From the NCBI GenBank assembly GCA_028707105.1, contig JAQTUY010000079.1:1-7397 (forward strand): a stretch of DNA of 7,397 nucleotides. Direction: 5' to 3'. The DNA comes from Candidatus Omnitrophota bacterium. GTDB taxonomy: Bacteria; Omnitrophota; Koll11; Gygaellales; JAQTUY01. A program made the position numbers and the translations under genes. Positions 1 to 5,904 of the stretch are shown here, in pieces. The notes beneath the pieces were generated by a model that did not search any database, was not told the DNA's origin, and was given only the letters and a program-made list of their open reading frames with translations. How positions within the stretch are numbered: the stretch's first letter is position 1; each line of letters starts with the position of its first letter.

Positions 1-383
1 ATTTTATGACCGGGCGGATCATTAAAAAAGACGGCCGGTTCTATTTTAATGAAGGCCGTATCCAGATCAAGATGGTGGAAGCGATGTATAAAAAGATGGC
101 TCCGTATTCCGGTAAAGATATTATTTTCGGGATAAGGTCGGAAGACATTTACGATAAGTTATTTGTTTCTGAAGCGCCCCCGGAGAATATCGTAAGGGTC
201 AACTGCGAAGTGGTCGAGCCCATGGGCTCCGAAGTGTACCTGTACTTAAACACCGGAAACCATACCTTTATCGCCCGCGTGGGAGCGCATGATAAACCCG
301 CGGTCAATCAGGATATGGATGTTGTCTTTGATATGAGTAAGGCGCATTTTTTCAACAAAGACACGGAAGAAACCATAATTTAA
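1..383 (+). CDS. Sugar ABC transporter ATP-binding protein, MalK/UgpC type, C-terminal fragment
   Basis: This is the 3' end of a gene that begins outside the window; the reading frame enters at base 3 and ends with TAA at 381-383. The visible part is the C-terminal regulatory/OB-fold (TOBE) region of a MalK/UgpC/MsmX-type ATPase. The start resembles the family segment after the 'MNF.xG' motif (F-M-T-G at the left edge), followed by 'DIIFGIRSEDI', the family's 'GIRPE' signature, then 'VEPMGSEVYLYL' and a 'FDMSKAHFFNKDTEE' ending like the family's 'lFD..tg'. The Walker A, signature and Walker B motifs lie upstream and cannot be checked. By family knowledge such a subunit powers uptake of oligosaccharides or glycerol-3-phosphate with a periplasmic binding protein and two permeases, none visible here. 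An ATG at 6 is internal, not a start. The substrate cannot be told. Confidence 0.85.
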   Translation, partial: FMTGRIIKKDGRFYFNEGRIQIKMVEAMYKKMAPYSGKDIIFGIRSEDIYDKLFVSEAPPENIVRVNCEVVEPMGSEVYLYLNTGNHTFIARVGAHDKPAVNQDMDVVFDMSKAHFFNKDTEETII

Positions 384-392
384 CGCAAGGCA

Positions 393-424
393 TGCCCCTT
401 TAAGAGGCTCAACCTCCGGGGGCA
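393..424 (+). promoter_or_regulatory. Hairpin overlapping the ribosome-binding region of the first diguanylate cyclase
   Basis: In the 43-base gap between the ABC ATPase and the first cyclase, TGCCCC (393-398) can pair with GGGGCA (419-424). Inside it GAGG (404-407) pairs with CCTC (413-416) around a five-base loop. The only purine-rich stretch that could serve as a Shine-Dalgarno for the GTG at 427 is the G-run 418-422, which lies largely in the outer stem. The structure is seen in the sequence; a role in limiting translation is inference. No T-run follows on either strand, so it does not look like an intrinsic terminator. Confidence 0.45.
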
Positions 425-426
425 AA

Positions 427-1632
427 GTGAAGACCTTGATAAGACACTTCCTTTTATCCGTTTCCATATTTTTAGTCGTCAATATTGCCGTCATTTTCTA
501 TCTGGCCAAAAAAACTTCCCGCCGCAAAGCCTATTTCAGTTTTGAAAGAGAAGCCCTTCAGGAAAAAATAAATACCATCAATAACCGGCTCAAGAATTCG
601 GGCGATATCTATAACGCCCTGGGGCAGAAGATAATCCGTTACGATAACCTGAAAAATATCACCCAGGAGCTGAGCCAGAGTCTGTCCCTGGATACGATCT
701 GCCAGGATATAGCGGAATTTACTTTTTCCCTAATCGCCTCAAACAAAGGTACCTGCCTGTTGTATCTTATTGATACCAAAAATCAGAATTTAAGCCTGTT
801 CGCCAGCCGCAAGGAAAACAAGGAACTGGTGATAAAAGCCAAGGAAGGGGATATATTCGACCGCTGGGTATTGAGGCATGCCAGCGCCCTATTGGTCGAG
901 GATATCAGCAAGGATTTCCGTTTTGACCTGGAAAAGATCCAGGAAGAACATCTGCGGCCGTTTTATTCGCTGATCAGCGCCCCGCTGATCAGCCAGGATA
1001 AAATGCTGGGGATCATCCGCCTGGACAGCATGGAGACCGCCGGCTACGCACAGGATGACTTGAGGTTCCTGACCACAATTTCGGAGCTGGGGGCGGTCGC
1101 CCTGGAAAACGCCACCCTTTTTCAGAGGACCCAGGAGCTGGCGATCAAGGATAGCCTGACAGCCCTTTATACCAAAGGGTATTTTATGGACCGCCTGGCG
1201 GAAGAATTCAAAAGAAGCGTGTATCAAAACGTCCCGCTTGCGCTTCTGATGATCGATATCGACCATTTTAAGGAATATAACGATAAATTCGGGCACACCG
1301 CGGGCGATATCATCCTTAAAGAGATCAGCTTCCTGATCAGTAATTTCCTAAAAAAACAGCACACTATTTCCTGTCGTTTCGGCGGCGAAGAGTTCTGCCT
1401 GTTATTGTGTGAAGTCGACAAGAAATCCGCCGTCAAGCACGCGGATGAGCTCAGGGCCCTGATCGAAGAAAAGAAGATCGTCCTGCGCCGGCAAAAAATG
1501 AACGTCACTGTTTCCATAGGGATAGCGGCTTTCCCGCAGGATTGCCGCAATGAAGAAGAGCTGGTCTATAACGCGGATTCCGCCCTTTACCAGGCCAAGC
1601 AAAAGGGCAGGAATAAAGCGGTGGGGTTTTAA
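427..1632 (+). CDS. Membrane-anchored GAF-GGDEF diguanylate cyclase (no I-site)
   Basis: Predicted to make c-di-GMP from two GTP. Residues about 8-26 form one hydrophobic membrane segment followed by a basic stretch (KKTSRRK), which places the rest in the cytoplasm. Residues about 38-75 look like a helical linker. A GAF-type sensor domain spans about 77-235, with the typical 'LLVEDISKD', 'SAPLI' and 'LGIIRLDS' blocks. The GGDEF domain (about 240-401) has the metal-binding D277-I-D279 with the following HFKEYND, the active-site GGEEF at 319-323, 'TVSIGIAAFP' and a closing 'ALYQAKQKGRN'. The places where the inhibitory RxxD site should sit hold K310 and T313, so product inhibition is probably absent. 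The GTG start is chosen because it gives the membrane helix a short basic N-terminus; a TTG at 436 is an alternative. The GAF ligand is unknown. It is followed without a gap by a paralogue. Confidence 0.93.
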   Translation: MKTLIRHFLLSVSIFLVVNIAVIFYLAKKTSRRKAYFSFEREALQEKINTINNRLKNSGDIYNALGQKIIRYDNLKNITQELSQSLSLDTICQDIAEFTFSLIASNKGTCLLYLIDTKNQNLSLFASRKENKELVIKAKEGDIFDRWVLRHASALLVEDISKDFRFDLEKIQEEHLRPFYSLISAPLISQDKMLGIIRLDSMETAGYAQDDLRFLTTISELGAVALENATLFQRTQELAIKDSLTALYTKGYFMDRLAEEFKRSVYQNVPLALLMIDIDHFKEYNDKFGHTAGDIILKEISFLISNFLKKQHTISCRFGGEEFCLLLCEVDKKSAVKHADELRALIEEKKIVLRRQKMNVTVSIGIAAFPQDCRNEEELVYNADSALYQAKQKGRNKAVGF

Positions 1633-2628
1633 ATGCCATACCTGATACTGATAATCCTGGCTAATATCCTGTTATATTTCCAAGCCGGTCAGGTCATCAA
1701 GACCTACCTGAAAAAGAAAAAAACGGATAATGCCGCTTTGGCCGTCTTTTACAATGAGCTGGAACAAAAAGAGAAGCTCATCCAGGAACAGAGCTCGCAA
1801 TTATCGGGCAAGCTTGAATCGGTGATCGAGATATACGACGTGACAAAAGATATCTGTAAATCGCTGGAAGTCGAGGAAGTATTCAATATATTTAAAGATA
1901 AGCTGAAAGAATATATTAGCATAGAGGACTGCCGCTTTTTAAAAGATAAAAAAGACATTTCCCTGAGCAAGGATTACCTGATCCTGCCCCTGAACATCGA
2001 CAATAGATCCGTGGGGTCCCTGGCGGTAAAAGGGATGAAAGCCCATGAAGAAGAAAGGTTTAATATCCTGGCCGCCCAGTTTTTTATGGGACTTAAAAGG
2101 GCCCTTCTTTATCAGCAGATACAGGAGCTGGCTATTACCGACGGCTTGACGGCCGTATTTACCCGCAGGTATTTCATGGAAAAGCTTAGTGAGGAGATCG
2201 AGCGCTCCGCCAAATTTAACCTGAAATTCGCTTTTCTAATGGCCGATATCGACCATTTCAAGGAATACAACGACCGTTACGGCCATCTGGTCGGGGATGT
2301 CGTCCTTAAGGAGGCTGCCGCCACCATCAAGGAAAGCGTCAGGCAAATAGATGTGGTCGGCAGGTACGGCGGCGAAGAATTCGCCATATTGCTGCCCGAA
2401 ACCTCCCCCCGTAACGCTTACTTCGCGGCAGAACGTATCCGTAAGGCCATAGCGGCAAAAAGGATCAGGGCCTACGATGAAGAATTAAGCCTCACTATCA
2501 GCATCGGACTTTCGGCTTTTCCCAAAGACGCCAAAGACGGGCATGATGTCATTGATAAGGCCGATATGGCGTTATACCAGGCCAAGCAGAAGGGCAGAAA
2601 TGAGGTATGCGCTTTCACCACGAAATGA
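1633..2628 (+). CDS. Membrane-anchored GGDEF diguanylate cyclase with shortened sensor region (I-site present)
   Basis: Second cyclase of the tandem pair; its ATG directly follows the TAA of the first gene, so translational coupling is likely, and a GTGGGG six bases upstream is the only SD-like sequence. Residues about 2-19 form a membrane segment, then a lysine-rich cytoplasmic anchor (KKKK near 27-30) and a probable coiled coil (about 38-60). Residues about 62-160 resemble a GAF domain but are some 50 residues shorter than in the neighbour, with only traces of the core ('LILPLNIDNRSVGSLAVKG'). The GGDEF domain (about 165-331) has D205-I-D207, HFKEYND, GGEEF at 246-250 and a 'TISIGLSAFP' block. 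R237-Q-I-D240 sits exactly at the RxxD inhibitory-site position, nine residues before the first G of GGEEF. The catalytic domains of the two genes are roughly half identical by eye, which suggests local duplication. Confidence 0.93.
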   Translation: MPYLILIILANILLYFQAGQVIKTYLKKKKTDNAALAVFYNELEQKEKLIQEQSSQLSGKLESVIEIYDVTKDICKSLEVEEVFNIFKDKLKEYISIEDCRFLKDKKDISLSKDYLILPLNIDNRSVGSLAVKGMKAHEEERFNILAAQFFMGLKRALLYQQIQELAITDGLTAVFTRRYFMEKLSEEIERSAKFNLKFAFLMADIDHFKEYNDRYGHLVGDVVLKEAAATIKESVRQIDVVGRYGGEEFAILLPETSPRNAYFAAERIRKAIAAKRIRAYDEELSLTISIGLSAFPKDAKDGHDVIDKADMALYQAKQKGRNEVCAFTTK

Positions 2629-2633
2629 ATACT

Positions 2634-2659
2634 CCACGGGCTAAAGCCTATGGTTTCTT
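2634..2659 (+). terminator. Weak intrinsic terminator candidate after the cyclase pair
   Basis: Six bases after the stop of the second cyclase lies an imperfect inverted repeat, CCACGGGC (2634-2641) against GCCTATGG (2646-2653), with one C/A mismatch and one G-T pair and the loop TAAA. A short T-rich tail TTTCTT (2654-2659, with G-G before it) follows. The stem and tail are shorter and less perfect than a strong Rho-independent terminator. The position between two transcription units supports the reading. The core GGGCTAAAGCC could instead be one copy of a dispersed palindromic repeat. Confidence 0.35.
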
Positions 2660-2673
2660 ACTGAAATACTTGA

Positions 2674-2720
2674 GTGGCCAAGCTTCATCCGCGTCATTAA
2701 TGGAGCAGTTTTGTGGCCAC
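2674..2720. repeat. Pair of GTGGCCA words able to form a 7-bp stem
   Basis: GTGGCCA at 2674-2680 recurs as GTGGCCAC at 2713-2720, 39 bases further on. Since TGGCCA is self-complementary, the two copies are both direct and inverted repeats and could pair as a 7-bp stem with a 33-base loop. They lie just upstream of the promoter candidate for the sugar kinase, where an operator pair would be expected, but nothing else supports a protein site. Chance is a real alternative. Confidence 0.3.
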
Positions 2721-2752
2721 GAAAGTATAAACACGCAAGCCAATAATATTCT

Positions 2753-2781
2753 TTGCAATTACAGCCTTTTTAAGATAAAAT
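2753..2781 (+). promoter_or_regulatory. Sigma-70-type promoter, probably giving a leaderless kinase transcript
   Basis: TTGCAA (2753-2758, four of six matches to TTGACA) and TAAAAT (2776-2781, five of six to TATAAT) are separated by exactly 17 bases. Only seven bases lie between the -10 box and the ATG at 2789, so transcription would start at or within a base or so of the start codon. No convincing Shine-Dalgarno precedes that ATG. Together this is the pattern of a leaderless gene; it is inference until the 5' end is mapped. The promoter would drive the kinase, lptD, the dehydrogenase and perhaps the prepilin gene. Confidence 0.55.
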
Positions 2782-2788
2782 ATTCGGA

Positions 2789-3709
2789 ATGAAATACATC
2801 ATTGGAATAGATCTGGGCGGCACTTACATAAAATTAGGATTGTTAAATTCGCAATACAGGATCTTGGACAAGCAGGTCCTTCATACCGCGAAATTCATTA
2901 AAAAAGAGAGCCTTATCCTGGTCATTGTGGATTCAGTAAAGAGCTTTATCGCGGCGCATCAATTAAAAGCCGGGGATGCTCTGGGTATAGGTATCGGGCT
3001 TCCCGGCCCCATAGATCCTCAAAGCGGTATAGTGCGCTTCCTTCCTAACATTCCGGGTTGGCGCGATGTTCCCCTAAAGGCCATTTTAACCCGTAAGTTA
3101 CAGATCCCCGTGTTTATTGATAACGACGCTAATTTAATGGCATTAGCCGAGTTTAAGCTAGGCGCCGCCAAAGGAGCCCTGAACGCGGTATGCGTTACTT
3201 TAGGCACCGGCGTAGGGGGAGGCCTTATTCTAAACGGCAGGCTTTTCCGGGGCTCGGCATTTGCCGCCGGCGAAATAGGGCACATTCCGCTCAACGAGGA
3301 GGGGCCGGTTTGTAATTGCCATGGCCGGGCCTGCCTGGAAAGATATATCGGCAACAAGCGTATACTTGAAACAGCAAGAAAAACATTCAAAAAAAATATA
3401 AGCCTTGAGGAATTAAGCAGACTGGCCGGCCGGGGCAATACGAAAGCCGTGAATATCTGGCAGGAAACAGGCAAAAAGATCGGCGTAGCCTTAACAAGCG
3501 TGGTCAACCTGCTTAACCCTGATTGCGTGGTGATAGGAGGCGGAGTGGCTAACGCCGGCCGGGTACTTTTTAACAGCATAAACAAGACTGTCCTGGCCCG
3601 GGCCATGAAGACCCACGGACGGCAAGTGAAGATCTTTAAGGCGAAATTGGGCGAAGATAGCGGAATAATCGGCGCCGCGATATTGGTAAAACAAAGGGGT
3701 CAGGTCTAA
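2789..3709 (+). CDS. ROK-family sugar kinase (glucokinase-like)
   Basis: Predicted cytoplasmic ATP-dependent kinase of glucose or an N-acetylhexosamine. The 306 residues match the family's usual length. The N-terminal phosphate loop is DLGGTYIK (8-15); 'GIGLPGPID' is at 68-76; NDAN (112-115) carries the catalytic base D113; 'GTGVGGGLI' (139-147) is the second phosphate motif; GEIGH (161-165) supplies the sugar-binding glutamate and zinc-binding H165; C175, C177 and C182 complete the zinc site. 'VVIGGGVA' near 247-254 is the adenosine region. There is no N-terminal helix-turn-helix, so this is a kinase and not a ROK repressor. The Cys motif reads CNCHGRACLE where the family consensus is CxCGxxGCxE, so two glycines are replaced. 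The ATG at 2789 is placed just before the phosphate loop and just after the promoter. Its TAA overlaps the lptD ATG by one base (TAATG), which suggests coupling. The exact substrate cannot be read from sequence; glucose, GlcNAc and ManNAc are all possible. Confidence 0.9.
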   Translation: MKYIIGIDLGGTYIKLGLLNSQYRILDKQVLHTAKFIKKESLILVIVDSVKSFIAAHQLKAGDALGIGIGLPGPIDPQSGIVRFLPNIPGWRDVPLKAILTRKLQIPVFIDNDANLMALAEFKLGAAKGALNAVCVTLGTGVGGGLILNGRLFRGSAFAAGEIGHIPLNEEGPVCNCHGRACLERYIGNKRILETARKTFKKNISLEELSRLAGRGNTKAVNIWQETGKKIGVALTSVVNLLNPDCVVIGGGVANAGRVLFNSINKTVLARAMKTHGRQVKIFKAKLGEDSGIIGAAILVKQRGQV

Positions 3710-5892
3710 TGAAGTTCGGAAAGATCACAACTGATATCATCTTGATTTCCTGGCTGGCGCTTGGCGCATGCTGTTCAGTATCCGCGGAGGACCCCAAGCA
3801 GATCCCGGGCATCAATCCTATTGTTGTAAACGGCGACCGGGTGGAATATTCCGCCGATAGTAAAGAGGTTAATATCTCCGGGAACGTGCTTATTACTTAT
3901 AAAGGTTCCCGGATGACAGCGGACAGGGTCAAAGTCAACACCGTGACCAAAGATGCCGTTGCCGAAGGCAATGTCCTATTGCAGGATGAAAGCGGCACTA
4001 TTGAAGCGGAAAGCCTGCTTTATAATTTCGACACTAAAAAAGGGACGATGCTGAAGGCAAAGATAAAATCCGGTAACCAGTACGGCCGCGGCGAGCAGAT
4101 CGACCGTATCAGCGATACCCAATTTACGGTAAAGAACGGTTATCTTACCAGCTGTAATTACGACGAGCCGCATTATAAGATACATTCAAAAAAGATAGAG
4201 ATCACTGCCGGGGATAAGATCACATCCCACAGCGACATTCTTTATGTCGGCAAGACCCCGATATTTTACCTTCCCCAATATACCCATAGCCTTAAGGACA
4301 GCTTTACGCATTTTCAATTCCGTCCCGGTTACACCAAGGATTGGGGAGCTTATTTGCTCACGACTTATCGCGACGACTTGAACAAAAACGCCAAGATCCG
4401 CTTTTTCCTGGATTACCGGGACAGGCGCGGCGTAGGAGAAGGTTTCGGCTTGAATTATGACACCATATTCGCCGGGAAAGGCGATTTTAAATTTTATTAT
4501 ATCAATGAACAGGATAAGAAAGAACGGGATACCTTGCCCGTTAACGCGGCGACAGAATTCGAAAGGTACCTGGTCCGCTGGCGCCATGCTTGGAAGATCG
4601 ACCCTAAGACCACATTGACCTCCGAATATTATAAGATCGAAGATAAAAAGAGGGCTGCCGACCCCACGGTAAGTTTCCTGAAGGATTATTTTTACACGGA
4701 ATATGAAAAGGACGTCCTGCCTAAATCCTATGTATTGCTTACTCATGGTTTCCAGGAAGGCATTGCCAATATCACATTCCAGAAAAGAGTAAACCGCTGG
4801 TATACACAGACCGAGAAACTGCCTGAGCTGACCTATGATTTGACTAATTTCAGATTGGGAGAGTCGCCGCTTTATTTTACCGACCAGACCAAGATCGCCA
4901 GTCTTGCTTATAAGACCGCCAGGCCGTCGGACAGGAACCATTCGGTGACCAGGATCGATAACTTTAACCAGCTTTCCCTGCCGTCAAAGGTTTCCTTCCT
5001 CTGGTTTACGCCTTATACGGGCATAAGGGAGACCTATTACAGCAAGGATAAAAATAATAATCCGCTGGGGGTGAGGACGGCCTTTTCCACCGGCGCGGAA
5101 GTAAGCACTAAATTCTATAAGGTATTAAATGTAAATTCGGAATTTTGCGGCATAGAGGTTAACGGCCTGCGCCACGTCATTTCACCGATAGTAAAATACG
5201 ACTATGTCCACGAGCCGACTGTCCACGCGTCTAAATTGCGCCCCGATTTCTTTACCACTGCCGAGAGTAACGAATTTTTTGACTATATTGATAACGTGCG
5301 CAGGACCAGCGCCTTTAACATCGAATTGGTCAACAAACTGCAGACCAAAAGGAATGATGAGACGGTGGACCTGGCGATGTTCCGAATAGAAACCGATTAC
5401 CGGCTGCGCAATGACGCTTACGCCAGCGGTTTTTCGGACTTTTTCCTGGAAACAGAGCTGATGCCTTATTCCTGGCTGCGCTTCGACGCCGACGCCACCT
5501 ACGATTACCGCCAGGAGTATTACAAGACGGCAAACGCGAACATCAATTTTACCTTTGCCAAGGAGAGGGATTTTAGCATCGGGGACCGTTACGAAAGGAA
5601 GGGCCACCGGGACCTTACGACACAATTTTCCTGGCGCATAAATCCCAAGTGGAAATTCAGGATCTACGAGCGTTTTCAGCTTTACTCCAACGATACTCCT
5701 AAAGGGTTGATCCAGCAGCAATACTCTATTTCCCGGGACCTGCACTGCTGGACCGTTGATTTCACTTATGATTACCAGAAAGTCCACGGCCACAGCATCT
5801 GGATGGTATTCCGCCTTAACGCCTTCCCTGATATCGAGCTGGGATTCGACGCTTCATACAATAACCCCAAATCAACAACTACCGGTAATTAA
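3709..5892 (+). CDS. lptD: LPS-assembly outer membrane protein LptD (OstA/Imp)
   Basis: Outer-membrane beta-barrel that, with the lipoprotein LptE, inserts lipopolysaccharide into the outer leaflet. Residues 1-26 are an export signal with a good signal-peptidase I site (S-V-S-A26 before E27). Residues about 38-185 form the LptA-like periplasmic beta-jellyroll, with repeated 'GDRVEYSADSKEVNISGNV' and 'AEGNVLLQD' strands, ending in the family's 'SDILYVGKTPIFYLPQY' block. The remainder, to about 718, is rich in alternating aromatic and polar residues as expected for the 26-strand barrel. The length of 727 is slightly below the E. coli protein (784). Outside the signal region the cysteines are C149, C480 and C680. 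By position, C149 and C680 would match the inter-domain pair C173-C725 of E. coli; the partners of the other E. coli disulfide (C31, C724) are not seen, unless C21 or C22 is retained. It starts on the last base of the kinase gene, with GGGG at 3695-3698 or AGG at 3702-3704 as SD. Confidence 0.93.
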   Translation: MKFGKITTDIILISWLALGACCSVSAEDPKQIPGINPIVVNGDRVEYSADSKEVNISGNVLITYKGSRMTADRVKVNTVTKDAVAEGNVLLQDESGTIEAESLLYNFDTKKGTMLKAKIKSGNQYGRGEQIDRISDTQFTVKNGYLTSCNYDEPHYKIHSKKIEITAGDKITSHSDILYVGKTPIFYLPQYTHSLKDSFTHFQFRPGYTKDWGAYLLTTYRDDLNKNAKIRFFLDYRDRRGVGEGFGLNYDTIFAGKGDFKFYYINEQDKKERDTLPVNAATEFERYLVRWRHAWKIDPKTTLTSEYYKIEDKKRAADPTVSFLKDYFYTEYEKDVLPKSYVLLTHGFQEGIANITFQKRVNRWYTQTEKLPELTYDLTNFRLGESPLYFTDQTKIASLAYKTARPSDRNHSVTRIDNFNQLSLPSKVSFLWFTPYTGIRETYYSKDKNNNPLGVRTAFSTGAEVSTKFYKVLNVNSEFCGIEVNGLRHVISPIVKYDYVHEPTVHASKLRPDFFTTAESNEFFDYIDNVRRTSAFNIELVNKLQTKRNDETVDLAMFRIETDYRLRNDAYASGFSDFFLETELMPYSWLRFDADATYDYRQEYYKTANANINFTFAKERDFSIGDRYERKGHRDLTTQFSWRINPKWKFRIYERFQLYSNDTPKGLIQQQYSISRDLHCWTVDFTYDYQKVHGHSIWMVFRLNAFPDIELGFDASYNNPKSTTTGN

Positions 5893-5904
5893 CCACAACT
5901 TACT

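Noticed and set aside
351..379. Possible promoter for the first cyclase: TTCAAC, 17 bases, CATAAT
   Set aside because: The -10 is decent (five of six) but the -35 matches only three of six and the whole pair lies in the coding end of the ABC ATPase gene; too weak to list, though a start near 386 would put the hairpin in the leader.
393..424. Hairpin as a terminator of the ABC ATPase gene
   Set aside because: No T-run follows on the + strand; it is followed at once by the GTG start of the next gene.
889..1296. Minus-strand open frame (135 codons) opposite the first cyclase
   Set aside because: Antisense to the GAF/GGDEF coding sequence, with no family resemblance.
2607..2792. Small + strand open frame of 61 codons spanning the spacer
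   Set aside because: It starts inside the second cyclase gene, runs through the inverted repeat and promoter, overlaps the kinase start, and shows no recognisable motif or SD.
4186..4941. Long minus-strand open frame (251 codons) inside lptD
   Set aside because: It lies wholly opposite a confidently identified gene, has no recognisable domain, and is explained as a shadow of the coding strand.
5182..5793. Minus-strand open frame (203 codons) opposite the lptD barrel region
   Set aside because: Same reason: antisense to a clear gene, no motif, no sign of a start region.
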